Shown here one piece after another: positions 1 through 6,244 of a stretch of 6,375 bases of DNA. A program made the position numbers and the translations under genes. The notes under the pieces are model-generated. The model was given only the letters and a program-made list of their open reading frames with translations, made no database searches and was not told where the DNA came from. Source of the DNA: Bacteroidales bacterium (GTDB lineage: Bacteria; Bacteroidota; Bacteroidia; Bacteroidales; VadinHA17); the NCBI GenBank assembly GCA_025455535.1, contig JALOMM010000092.1:1-6375 (forward strand), in the 5' to 3' direction. Positions within the stretch are counted from its first letter, which is position 1, and each line of letters opens with the position of its first letter.

Positions 1-536
1 CTTACCCAAACGAAAAGACAAGTAAAAATCAACAATCTGAGACCAGCGATACTTTAAACAATCCACATCATCCCTCCTGGCTGGCAGATAAAAGTCCTAA
101 AGAGATAGGGCAAATGATCCTGGATAATAAAATACAGCCGACGGATAATGATGTCACATCCAGGGTAATGGATAGTCTTTTATCAAAGAATGCTGATGAA
201 AGAAAATTCTATTTCAAAGTTTTTATTAAAATCCTTGAGAATGCAGATGGTGCTTTGGCAGAAATGGCTGGCACCCTGGCAATTAAATACGTCGAAAACT
301 ATACTTCGGAATTCCTGGATCTGTCTGCCGGTATTTCAAAGGAAAACTTCGACTCCTGGGCATCATTTGTAGGCTGGGAAATATTGCTTTCAAGCAATGA
401 TGATCCGGTAAAAGACGGAGAATTATTTACTGAAAAGCTTTTGTCTGATTGTCCGGAACTTATCGAAAAAGACAGGCAACGACTGAAGAGCTTCAATGAT
501 ATAATTATGAAATCAATCCGGGAAAACCAGGAATAG
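1..536 (+). CDS. Hypothetical protein, 5'-truncated by the window edge
   Basis: I do not recognise this protein. The frame is open from position 3 with no stop until TAG at 534-536, so the gene very probably starts before the window. An internal ATG at 114 would give 140 residues, but no clear ribosome site precedes it and the 37 codons before it read like normal protein. That upstream part is rich in Asn, Ser, Thr, Lys and Pro, like a flexible linker. The rest looks mostly alpha-helical and acidic, with no Cys-based or catalytic motif I can name and no membrane segment in the visible part. The linker-like start could follow a signal peptide or lipoprotein anchor, but that is a guess because the N-terminus is missing. 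Base composition is unusual: I count about 39% G+C over 121-540, against about 55% in sampled lines of fba. It lies tail-to-tail with tRNA-Gln. Confidence 0.7.
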   Translation, partial: YPNEKTSKNQQSETSDTLNNPHHPSWLADKSPKEIGQMILDNKIQPTDNDVTSRVMDSLLSKNADERKFYFKVFIKILENADGALAEMAGTLAIKYVENYTSEFLDLSAGISKENFDSWASFVGWEILLSSNDDPVKDGELFTEKLLSDCPELIEKDRQRLKSFNDIIMKSIRENQE

Positions 537-616
537 CTGCTAATGCTGACAGGCCGGTATATGTCACTGACGCTCCGCTCGCAGCTTATCGCCTGACTGT
601 TCCTCCTGAAGCCCTT

Positions 617-652
617 CAACAAAAAAACAGCCTTCCGGCTGCTTTTTTGTTG
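617..652. terminator. Bidirectional rho-independent terminator between the hypothetical gene and tRNA-Gln
   Basis: This is a near-perfect inverted repeat: 617-632 pairs with 637-652, 15 of 16 positions, with one A/C mismatch at 627/642. The core is CAGCC-TTCC-GGCTG on the plus strand. On the minus strand the same core has a GGAA (GNRA-type) loop. An A-tract (621-627) and a T-tract (643-648) flank the core, so a transcript from either direction ends in a hairpin plus a U-run. On the minus strand it terminates tRNA-Gln. On the plus strand it can terminate the gene ending at 536, about 80 nt upstream. The outermost paired bases overlap the last three bases of the tRNA. Confidence 0.88.
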
Positions 653-722
653 ACCCACAGGGGCTCGAACCCCGACTCTTCTGAACCAAAATCAGACGTG
701 TTACCAATTACACCATGGGTCA
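650..722 (-). tRNA. tRNA-Gln (anticodon TTG)
   Basis: A full 73-nt cloverleaf reads on the minus strand from 722 to 650. The acceptor arms TGACCCA and TGGGTCA pair over 7 bp, with the U1-A72 pair typical of glutamine tRNAs. The D-arm is GTG/CAC around a loop containing TTGGTAA. The anticodon stem TCTGA/TCAGA encloses loop TTTTGGT, whose central TTG reads the glutamine codon CAA (and CAG by wobble). The variable loop has 5 nt. The T-stem CGGGG/CCCTG, with one G-U pair, encloses the canonical TTCGAGC loop. The discriminator is A at 650. CCA is not encoded and must be added by nucleotidyltransferase. The gene sits 47 nt downstream of the SiaC-like gene on the same strand, and its terminator follows immediately. 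Confidence 0.97.
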
Positions 723-744
723 ATCGGCGCCTGATAAGGCGGTG

Positions 745-752
745 CAAAAATA
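745..752 (-). promoter_or_regulatory. Candidate promoter -7 box for tRNA-Gln
   Basis: On the minus strand 752-745 reads TATTTTTG, a full match to the Bacteroidota -7 consensus TAnnTTTG. It lies 22 nt before the mature tRNA 5' end, which would leave a short leader for RNase P to remove. I see no good TTTG -33 element at the usual spacing, so this is only half a promoter by sequence. The tRNA could also be transcribed by read-through from the SiaC-like gene, because no T-tract terminator separates them. Confidence 0.5.
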
Positions 753-769
753 ATATAATTTTTGAATTC

Positions 770-1153
770 TCAGGATTGCTCAGTCTCGTAACAGATAAAC
801 GGACAGTCAATGAATGACCTGATTATCTGTCCCAGCTCGTAGAGCTCATCATCACCATTCTCGTAAAACCACTCTATCAAAACCCTGTCATGAACATCAC
901 GGTAAAGGGCCAGCTTCTTGATAATGCCATAAACCCACTTCGTGGAGGCTGTGTTGATGAAATCAAACGACAATACCACCCGCGTCTTGATATCATGCCG
1001 CGAAACATACTCACTCACCCACTCCTCGATAGGACGGTAAAAGTCAGCGGCACTCTCCGGTATCGACCTGCCCCTGATCTCTATGAGCCCCTCGCTGAGC
1101 AAAACTTCAGGCGTAGTTTTTGTTGCCTCTATTCTTTTGGTTTCCAGTGTCAT
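770..1153 (-). CDS. SiaC family (DUF1987) regulatory phosphoprotein
   Basis: The 127-residue product matches the length and sequence pattern of the DUF1987/SiaC family. The visible pattern is an N-terminal IEATKTTPEV, then EIRGRSIPESAADFY (residues 25-39), a helix, and a strand leading into FINTASTKW (65-73). In Pseudomonas aeruginosa SiaC, Thr68 is phosphorylated by the SiaB kinase and dephosphorylated by the PP2C-type SiaA, and the unphosphorylated form activates a diguanylate cyclase. Here the threonine of the NTAS motif also falls at residue 68, so the switch residue appears to be kept. The protein is cytosolic, with no signal peptide or membrane segment. No SiaA- or SiaB-like gene is in the window, so the output target is unknown. 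The ATG at 1153 fits the family start, and a consensus promoter lies 43-74 nt upstream. The family call is strong; the pathway role is by analogy. Confidence 0.88.
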   Translation of the reverse strand: MTLETKRIEATKTTPEVLLSEGLIEIRGRSIPESAADFYRPIEEWVSEYVSRHDIKTRVVLSFDFINTASTKWVYGIIKKLALYRDVHDRVLIEWFYENGDDELYELGQIIRSFIDCPFICYETEQS

Positions 1154-1159
1154 CCAGTA

Positions 1160-1219
1160 TTAAGGCAATGATCCCCCCCCATTGCATGTTATACACAAAA
1201 ATAATAAAATATGCCTTAA
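1160..1219. repeat. Spaced inverted repeat TTAAGGCA / TGCCTTAA around the SiaC-like promoter
   Basis: TTAAGGCA at 1160-1167 and its exact reverse complement TGCCTTAA at 1212-1219 are separated by 44 bases. One copy lies between the -33 and -7 boxes of the predicted promoter; the other lies just before the start codon. This layout would suit an operator bound by a dimer or a looped repressor, but 8-bp arms can arise by chance. Confidence 0.35.
1165..1185 (-). promoter_or_regulatory. Leader hairpin with a G8 tract and mini-ORF before the SiaC-like gene
   Basis: In the predicted 5' leader, GCAATG (1185-1180) and CATTGC (1170-1165) can form a perfect 6-bp stem, with a 9-base loop holding most of a run of eight G (1180-1173). 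An ATG at 1182 begins a 10-codon reading frame ending in TGA at 1152-1150. That stop overlaps the gene's own ATG in an ATGA arrangement typical of translational coupling. The structures are seen directly; any regulatory role is inference, and the stem is short. Confidence 0.35.
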
Positions 1220-1227
1220 GGATCAAA
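1196..1227 (-). promoter_or_regulatory. Bacteroidota-type promoter of the SiaC-like gene
   Basis: On the minus strand, TTTG (1227-1224) and TATTTTTG (1203-1196) are separated by exactly 20 bases. This matches the Bacteroidota housekeeping consensus TTTG-N19-21-TAnnTTTG. Transcription would start near 1190, giving a leader of roughly 36 nt before the ATG at 1153. The gene can therefore be transcribed separately from the small gene upstream, whose stop codon is at 1232-1234. Confidence 0.7.
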
Positions 1228-1231
1228 AGTC

Positions 1232-1474
1232 TCAGTTATTTTTCGAATCCTGCGAGAAGAGAGTAATCTCGCTCTGCTCCCATAGTGTGGGGTGTTCGGC
1301 ATCAAACCTCCCGATTATTGCCTGCATTATGGTCCTCCGCATAAAATCCGATTTGCTCCTCACCCTGAATCGCTTGCAGTACACATTCAAGGCCCTCGCT
1401 TCCCTCTGGTTAAGCCTCAGAGTGAGCGTAGTCGTCCTCCTTATCTTATCCTCAGTGTACTGAATCCTTTTCAA
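1232..1474 (-). CDS. Small putative ribbon-helix-helix DNA-binding protein
   Basis: The 80-residue basic protein has the layout of a ribbon-helix-helix regulator. It has a short strand with alternating polar residues (RTTTLTLRL, 13-21), a first helix (about 22-36), a turn (RVRSKS), and a second helix (about 42-54, DFMRRTIMQAI). The S-x-S-D/E-F-x-R pattern at the start of helix two is common in CopG/MetJ-like folds. Such proteins bind operators as dimers through the paired strands. The C-terminal 25 residues are polar and unassigned. The start appears to be TTG at 1474: the frame is open upstream to 1541 but offers no ATG or GTG, and the next internal Met would remove the strand. TATCTTAG at 1501-1494 is a one-mismatch -7 box. 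It lies 78 nt upstream of the SiaC-like gene on the same strand. The fold call is from pattern only; the DNA target is unknown. Confidence 0.6.
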   Translation of the reverse strand: MKRIQYTEDKIRRTTTLTLRLNQREARALNVYCKRFRVRSKSDFMRRTIMQAIIGRFDAEHPTLWEQSEITLFSQDSKNN

Positions 1475-1551
1475 GACTGCTTTAAATTTTATACTAAGAT
1501 AGCCCTGATCAACCGCAATGCAGGCAGCCGGATGTGTAAATTATCAACAAT

Positions 1552-1588
1552 AAAAAAGCAGGCCTGCTGCAAATAGCTGGTCTGCTTT
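1552..1588 (-). terminator. Probable rho-independent terminator of fba
   Basis: Reading on the minus strand, AAAGCAG (1588-1582) pairs with CTGCTTT (1561-1555), and the second arm runs into a six-T tract (1557-1552). The stem can extend inward by two further G-C pairs across one mismatch. It starts about 20 nt after the fba stop codon, where a terminator would be expected. The loop is rather long, so confidence is moderate. Confidence 0.6.
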
Positions 1589-1609
1589 ATGTTATGATAC
1601 TAATAAGTA

Positions 1610-2686
1610 TTACACCCTGTCGAGGGCGTTAAGGTCAGCAAAGGCCTCTTTAAGTCTTGCAATGAAGCTCTCCTGCCCCTTGCGAAGCCATACGCGCGGA
1701 TCATAGTACTTCTTATTGGGTTTGTCCTCTCCCTCGGGATTGCCTATCTGGCCCTGCAGATAGCCCTTCTTCGCCTCGTAGAAGTCCTTCACTCCTGCCC
1801 AGAATGCCCACTGCATGTCAGTGTCAATGTTCATCTTTACGGCGCCGTATTTTATTGCCTCAGTGATAAGATGCTTCTCCGATCCTGAGCCGCCGTGGAA
1901 GACGAAGTTCACCGGGTTGGGCCCTGTCTTGTATTTCTTCTGAATATACTCCTGCGAGTTCCTCAGTATCTCAGGCCTCAGTGTAACGTTTCCCGGCTTG
2001 TACACACCGTGTACATTGCCGAATGATGCGGCAATGGTGAAGTTAGGAGACACCTTCAGCAACTCTTCATAGGCATATGCCACATCCTCCGGCTGGGTAT
2101 ACAGCCTTGAACTGTCAACGCCGGTGTTGTCAACACCGTCTTCTTCGCCCCCCGTCACTCCCAGCTCAATCTCGAGGGTCATCCCAAGCTTCTCCATTCG
2201 CTTCAGATACGTCTTGCATGTCTCGATATTCTCCTTCAGCGGCTCCTCAGACAGGTCAAGCATATGCGAGCTGAAGAGGGGCTTTCCGTTGGTCTCATAA
2301 AACTCTTCGCCTGCCTCCAGCAGTGCGTCAATCCATGGCAGCAGCTTGCGGGCAGCATGATCTGTGTGAAGTATCACCGGCACACCGTAATACTCAGCCA
2401 CGTTATGCACATGAAGGGCACCTGAGATTCCCCCTGCAATGGCTCCCGTATGACCATCCTTTGGCAGCCCCTGGCCACCGAAGAAGTGAGCACCGCCGTT
2501 TGAGAACTGTATGATGACAGGCGAATTGACCTCGCGGGCAGTCTCCAGAACAGCATTAACGGAATCAGTCCCTATAACATTTACCGCCGGAATGGCAAAG
2601 TCATTTCGGTTGGCGTAATCAAACAGCTTACGTACATCCTCGCCGGATATCACACCGGGCTCGAGATTTAATCCTTTCTTAGTCAT
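1610..2686 (-). CDS. fba: Class II fructose-bisphosphate aldolase
   Basis: This enzyme cleaves fructose-1,6-bisphosphate to dihydroxyacetone phosphate and glyceraldehyde-3-phosphate, and catalyses the reverse in gluconeogenesis. It is a cytosolic zinc enzyme with a TIM-barrel fold. The 358-residue product aligns from memory along its whole length with Escherichia coli FbaA, with nearly the same numbering. HTDH at 107-110 holds catalytic Asp109 and zinc ligand His110. GMTLEIELG (168-176) and GGEEDGVDN (179-187) cover Glu174 and Glu182. His226 lies in NVHGVYKPGN, and zinc ligand His264 in FHGGSGS. NIDTD (286-290) is the phosphate/substrate loop, and YYDPRVWLR lies near the C-terminus. Every catalytic residue I know for the family is present. 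The ATG at 2686 gives the expected N-terminus. The gene is divergent from tolC, has its own promoter, and ends in TAA followed by a hairpin terminator. Confidence 0.98.
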   Translation of the reverse strand: MTKKGLNLEPGVISGEDVRKLFDYANRNDFAIPAVNVIGTDSVNAVLETAREVNSPVIIQFSNGGAHFFGGQGLPKDGHTGAIAGGISGALHVHNVAEYYGVPVILHTDHAARKLLPWIDALLEAGEEFYETNGKPLFSSHMLDLSEEPLKENIETCKTYLKRMEKLGMTLEIELGVTGGEEDGVDNTGVDSSRLYTQPEDVAYAYEELLKVSPNFTIAASFGNVHGVYKPGNVTLRPEILRNSQEYIQKKYKTGPNPVNFVFHGGSGSEKHLITEAIKYGAVKMNIDTDMQWAFWAGVKDFYEAKKGYLQGQIGNPEGEDKPNKKYYDPRVWLRKGQESFIARLKEAFADLNALDRV

Positions 2687-2727
2687 TATTTTATGTGTTA
2701 AATTTAAAAAATCCAGGTCACCGGTGG

Positions 2728-2735
2728 CAAATATA
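2728..2735 (-). promoter_or_regulatory. Promoter -7 box of fba
   Basis: TATATTTG at 2735-2728 on the minus strand fully matches TAnnTTTG. It predicts a start near 2721 and a leader of about 35 nt before the ATG at 2686. A clear TTTG -33 box is not visible at 19-21 nt spacing. A perfect 8-bp palindrome, CACCGGTG (2719-2726), sits over the predicted start site. Confidence 0.6.
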
Positions 2736-2793
2736 GCTAAAAAACCAGGACTCTATTTCACCTCATATGCAGCAAGAGATTATCTTAATAGTC

Positions 2794-2823
2794 TTTGTTG
2801 TACTGATCAATTTCCTATCTTCG
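2794..2823 (+). promoter_or_regulatory. Candidate promoter of the tolC-adaptor-tsaB operon
   Basis: TTTG (2794-2797) and TATCTTCG (2816-2823) are separated by 18 bases. The second box has one mismatch to TAnnTTTG. The predicted start, around 2830, leaves a leader of about 25 nt before the ATG at 2856. It faces away from the fba promoter, with about 60 bases between them, so the two divergent promoters do not overlap. Confidence 0.55.
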
Positions 2824-2855
2824 TAGCTTCATTAATTGTCAATATTTCAGTCAAC

Positions 2856-4238
2856 ATGAAAATAAAATGCTTTCTATTGTTGCTTGTCGCCTTGATGAGT
2901 CCGGTACTTCTGCATTCACAGCAGAAGGAGTGGACTCTTGAGGAGTGCATAGCCCATGCTCTTGAGAACAATATTCAGATCAAGCAGCAGGAGATCGTTA
3001 CGCAGTACCAGGAGTCGACTCTCGAGCAGTCAAAGCTTGACCTGCTGCCATCGCTTAACGGGAGTGCCTCACACCGCTACGCTTTTGGCCGTGCTCTTGA
3101 CCAGACAACGAACCGCTATACTGAAAACGAGACGGTTCAGTCAAACACCTTCTCGGCAGGCAGCAACATGTCATTATTCAACGGCCTTGTCAACCTCAAC
3201 ACGATAAAAAAGAACCAGTATGAGCTTCTTGCCAGCGAACAGGATCTCGAAGGCTTCAGGGACGACATCTCTCTTAATGTTGCCCTTGCTTACCTGCAGA
3301 TACTGCTGAATCATGAACTTGTAAACACCACTCTCGCACAGGTTGAAATGACGCAGCAGCAGATAGACCGGACGCAGAAGCTTGTCGATGCCGGCAGTCT
3401 TGCCCGTGGCAATCTGCTTGATATCGAAGCCCAGGCTGCCCGCGAGGAGGTTCAGCTTATAACACTCCAGAACCAGCTGGCCATTTCGTACCTCACGCTG
3501 GCCCAGCTGCTTGAGCTGCCCTCAGCCGAAGGTTTTGCGATACAGGTACCCACCATTGCACTTAGCCCGGCTACCTACGAGGGGAACCCCGACTCAATAT
3601 TCAGGGTGGCAGAGAAGATCAGGCCGGAAGTTCTCAGTGCCGAGTACAAGCTTAAAGGCGCCGAGTATGACCTTGCCATAGCCAAAGGGGGCAGAAGCCC
3701 GCAGCTATCGCTTGGCGCATCGCTTGGCACCTCCTACTCAGACAACAGGATAGATATAAATACCCTGGAACCTTATGACTTCTGGACCCAGATGGATATC
3801 AACAGGAACGCCTCTGTGGGCTTCTCCCTTAACATCCCTATCCTGAACGGATGGATGGTGAATACACGAATAAAAAACTCACAGCTTGGTATTGAAAACT
3901 CAAAGTATACACTCGAAAATACCAGGAAGCAGCTTTACAAGAATATCCAGCAGGCATATACCGATGCCAGGGGAGCCATGAAGAAGTTCTACTCGACCCA
4001 GAAGGCCGTCGCCTCCATGGAAGAGGCATTTCGTTATTCAGAACAGAAACTGAATGTCGGCATGCTCACAGCTGTCGATTACAACCTGTCAAAGACACAG
4101 TTGCTGAATGCCCAGAGCGAAATGGCCCAGGCCAAATACGAGTATGTTTTCAAAACCAAGGTTCTGGATTTCTACAGGGGAATCCCATTGTCCCTGGAAC
4201 ACATAACAATCCTAGCTAATCATTCTGAAAATCAATAA
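2856..4238 (+). CDS. TolC family outer-membrane efflux protein
   Basis: TolC-like proteins form trimeric channels through the outer membrane and periplasm for drug efflux or type I secretion. From ATG 2856 the product is 460 residues, normal for the family. It begins with a signal peptide (MKIKCFLLLLVALMSPVLL, cut probably near residue 21-22) and then EWTLEECIAHALENN, the usual first helix of this family in Bacteroidota. The expected internal duplication is visible. Strand-like segments near LPSLNGS (64-70) and PQLSLG (282-287) pair up, as do LFNGLVN (107-113) and ILNGWMVN (329-336). The long coiled helices contain DAGSLARGNLLDIEAQ (178-193) and the matching NVGMLTAVDYNLSKTQ (400-415). I prefer this start to a GTG at 2724: the longer form puts 44 odd residues before the signal peptide, and its start would lie upstream of the predicted promoter. 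There is no lipobox cysteine at the cleavage site. The stop is 3 nt before the adaptor gene. Confidence 0.95.
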   Translation: MKIKCFLLLLVALMSPVLLHSQQKEWTLEECIAHALENNIQIKQQEIVTQYQESTLEQSKLDLLPSLNGSASHRYAFGRALDQTTNRYTENETVQSNTFSAGSNMSLFNGLVNLNTIKKNQYELLASEQDLEGFRDDISLNVALAYLQILLNHELVNTTLAQVEMTQQQIDRTQKLVDAGSLARGNLLDIEAQAAREEVQLITLQNQLAISYLTLAQLLELPSAEGFAIQVPTIALSPATYEGNPDSIFRVAEKIRPEVLSAEYKLKGAEYDLAIAKGGRSPQLSLGASLGTSYSDNRIDINTLEPYDFWTQMDINRNASVGFSLNIPILNGWMVNTRIKNSQLGIENSKYTLENTRKQLYKNIQQAYTDARGAMKKFYSTQKAVASMEEAFRYSEQKLNVGMLTAVDYNLSKTQLLNAQSEMAQAKYEYVFKTKVLDFYRGIPLSLEHITILANHSENQ

Positions 4239-4241
4239 GTC

Positions 4242-5522
4242 ATGAAAGACAATAAACTCCTTAAGATTCTTGTTCCCGTTGTATTGTTTCTGCTGGTGTT
4301 AGCTGCCGTAGGAAAGAAGCAGGGCTGGTTTGGCAAAGAGGTAACCGTGAAGGTGGCCGTTGAAAAGACAGCAGTCAATCCTATCGTGGAGGCTGTAACG
4401 GCGAACGGCAAAATAGAACCCGAAAAAGAGGTAAAGATAAGTCCTGATGTCTCGGGGGAGATAGTTGAACTGACCGTCAGGGAGGGAGATTTTGTACAGA
4501 AGGGAGTCCTCCTCTTCAAGATAAAGCCTGAGATTTACATATCGGCACGTGACCGGGCCACGGCCTCTCTGAGCTCCTCACAGGCCAGGCTGTCACAGGC
4601 TGACGCACAGCTGATACAGGCAGAGCTTGCATTCAACAGGAGCAAGGCTCTCTGGGAGCAGAAGACTATTTCAGAGTCTGAATATGAACAGGCGGAGGCA
4701 CAGTTTAAAATTGCCAAAGCTGAGAGAGAGTCTGCGCTGTACTCCGTTAAAAGCTCGGAGGCAACCCTTAAGGAAGCCAATGAGAACCTGATAAAGACCA
4801 CAGTCTATTCACCGATGACAGGGACCGTTTCAAGCCTGTCGGTGGAGCTTGGCGAGAGGGTTGTCGGGGCAAACATGATGACCGGTACGGAAGTGCTGCG
4901 TGTTGCCGACCTGAACCGCATGGAGGTGGTTGTGGAGGTAAATGAGAATGACATCATCAGGGTCAAGCTCGGTGATACTGCCAAAGTAGAGGTGGATGCT
5001 TACCTTGACCGTGACTTTACAGGGATTGTGACCGAGATAGCCAATTCAGCCAGGAGTGTGGGGCTGACATCTGACCAGGTTACCAACTTCGAGGTGAAGA
5101 TCTATATTCTCCGCGAGTCGTATGAAGACCTTATTACCGAAAAGAACCCCAGTCCGTTCAGGCCAGGGATGTCGGCGTCAGTTGACATCTTCACAGACAA
5201 AAAGACAGACGTCCTTACGGTACCCATCCAGGCAGTGACGACCCGCACTGATACGACAAAAATGAAAATGACCGGAATAGAAGACATCCGGACAATTGTA
5301 TTTGTCTCTGACGGAACGATGGCACTGGCGCGCGACGTAAAAACAGGGATACAGGATAATGTTAAAATCGAGATCATCTCAGGCCTGACTGAGGGGGAAG
5401 ATGTTATTGTACAGCCCTTCAGTGCGATAAGCAAGAAACTGGCCGACTCCACGTTAATCGAGGTGGTCGACAAAGAGTCTCTCTTCAGCACCGAAAAGAA
5501 GAAGAAGGTGAAGGAAGAGTAG
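4242..5522 (+). CDS. Efflux periplasmic adaptor (HlyD/MacA-type membrane fusion protein)
   Basis: Adaptors of this kind link an inner-membrane pump to a TolC channel across the periplasm. The 426-residue product has a single N-terminal membrane anchor (about 7-24, LKILVPVVLFLLVLAAVG). The first lipoyl half-motif follows (about 66-94, SPDVSGEIVELTVREGD). Then comes an Ala/Ser/Gln/Glu-rich alpha-helical hairpin (about 102-185) and the second lipoyl half (188-222, YSPMTGTVSSL). A beta-barrel domain (about 226-318) ends with the family motif FRPGMSASVDI. A membrane-proximal domain (about 320-408) follows. The C-terminus is a charged tail rich in Lys and Glu. The architecture resembles MacA, which works with the MacB ABC transporter, but RND partners cannot be excluded. 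It starts 3 nt after the tolC stop, so the two are surely co-transcribed. No inner-membrane component follows; tsaB is next. Confidence 0.93.
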   Translation: MKDNKLLKILVPVVLFLLVLAAVGKKQGWFGKEVTVKVAVEKTAVNPIVEAVTANGKIEPEKEVKISPDVSGEIVELTVREGDFVQKGVLLFKIKPEIYISARDRATASLSSSQARLSQADAQLIQAELAFNRSKALWEQKTISESEYEQAEAQFKIAKAERESALYSVKSSEATLKEANENLIKTTVYSPMTGTVSSLSVELGERVVGANMMTGTEVLRVADLNRMEVVVEVNENDIIRVKLGDTAKVEVDAYLDRDFTGIVTEIANSARSVGLTSDQVTNFEVKIYILRESYEDLITEKNPSPFRPGMSASVDIFTDKKTDVLTVPIQAVTTRTDTTKMKMTGIEDIRTIVFVSDGTMALARDVKTGIQDNVKIEIISGLTEGEDVIVQPFSAISKKLADSTLIEVVDKESLFSTEKKKKVKEE

Positions 5523-5537
5523 GAGCGGGCACCAGAA

Positions 5538-6230
5538 ATGATACTGTGCATTGAGACAGCTACCCCGGTATGTTCCGCAGCATTGTGCGATCACAACAAA
5601 ATCGTTAATGTCCTGGTTGCGGAACAGGGATTGTCACATGCATCACAACTGACTGTTCTGATAGGCGAGCTGCTTGAAACGGCCGGAGTCGCGCCCCTGT
5701 CGCTCGAGGCCGTGGCTGTCAGCAAAGGCCCCGGCTCGTATACAGGTCTCAGGATCGGCGTTTCCGTAGCCAAGGGTATTGCCTACGGTGCCGGCATACC
5801 GCTGATAGGGATCAACACCCTGGCTGCAATGTGCCACGGCTATCTGGCAGTCAACACTCTTCCGGAAGGGGATACAACACTCCTGTGCCCCATGATAGAC
5901 GCAAGACGGATGGAGGTCTATAATGCCCTTTTCACAGCAAAAGGGGTAATGGTCAGGGAGACATCGGCTGATATTATCACAGAAAAGTCCTTCAGTGCTG
6001 AACTTGAATCGGGGAAGGTGATATTTTTCGGCAGCGGTGCTGAAAAATGCCGCGAAGTAATCACGGGCAGGAACGCACACTTTGAGGATGACTTCGCGCT
6101 GACGGCATCATATTTGCACATCCCGTCGGTAAGAGCCCTGAGGGAAAAGCATTTCGAGGATGTCGCATATTTTGAACCTTACTATCTCAAGGAGTTCATC
6201 GCCACCGTCCCGAGGAAGCTGATCCCCTGA
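5538..6230 (+). CDS. tsaB: tRNA N6-threonylcarbamoyladenosine biosynthesis protein TsaB
   Basis: TsaB is the scaffold partner of TsaD. With TsaE and TsaC it forms t6A at position 37 of tRNAs that read ANN codons, in the cytoplasm. The 230-residue length is nearly that of the E. coli protein. The N-terminus MILCIETATPVCSAAL is the first strand-turn-strand of the ASKHA fold, and SHASQL (33-38) follows. KGPGSYTGLRIG (63-74) is the family signature, followed by GINTLAAM (91-98) and MIDARRMEVY (119-128). It ends with YFEPYYLKEF (211-220). TsaB lacks the metal-binding histidines of TsaD, as expected here. AGGAG at 5521-5525 overlaps the adaptor gene's stop codon and lies 12 nt before the ATG, a somewhat long spacing. 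The 15-nt gap suggests co-transcription with the efflux genes, although the functions are unrelated. Confidence 0.96.
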   Translation: MILCIETATPVCSAALCDHNKIVNVLVAEQGLSHASQLTVLIGELLETAGVAPLSLEAVAVSKGPGSYTGLRIGVSVAKGIAYGAGIPLIGINTLAAMCHGYLAVNTLPEGDTTLLCPMIDARRMEVYNALFTAKGVMVRETSADIITEKSFSAELESGKVIFFGSGAEKCREVITGRNAHFEDDFALTASYLHIPSVRALREKHFEDVAYFEPYYLKEFIATVPRKLIP

Positions 6231-6244
6231 AGAAGAACCGAAGA

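Noticed and set aside
728..741. Hairpin CGCCT-GATA-AGGCG between the SiaC-like gene and tRNA-Gln as a terminator
   Set aside because: The stem is only 5 bp and no T-tract follows in the direction of the SiaC-like gene. It is more likely just part of the tRNA leader.
616..810. Minus-strand reading frame of 64 codons across the tRNA
   Set aside because: It runs through a complete tRNA-Gln and its terminator and is not protein-like.
890..1171. Plus-strand reading frame opposite the SiaC-like gene
   Set aside because: It is antisense to a clearly recognisable DUF1987 protein and shows no family features.
1182..1576. Two overlapping plus-strand reading frames opposite the small ribbon-helix-helix-like gene
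   Set aside because: They lack family patterns. The minus-strand frame shows a coherent small DNA-binding layout, so these look like antisense shadows.
2719..2726. Palindrome CACCGGTG over the predicted fba start site as an operator
   Set aside because: A single 8-bp palindrome with no second copy and no known matching regulator; chance is a fair explanation.
2724..2855. Longer N-terminus of the TolC protein from a GTG at 2724
   Set aside because: It would place 44 residues before a textbook signal peptide, start upstream of the predicted tolC promoter and overlap the fba promoter. The ATG at 2856 explains everything better.
2856..2925. TolC as a lipoprotein because of a cysteine in the signal region
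   Set aside because: The cysteine is residue 5, before the hydrophobic core, and there is none at the cleavage site.
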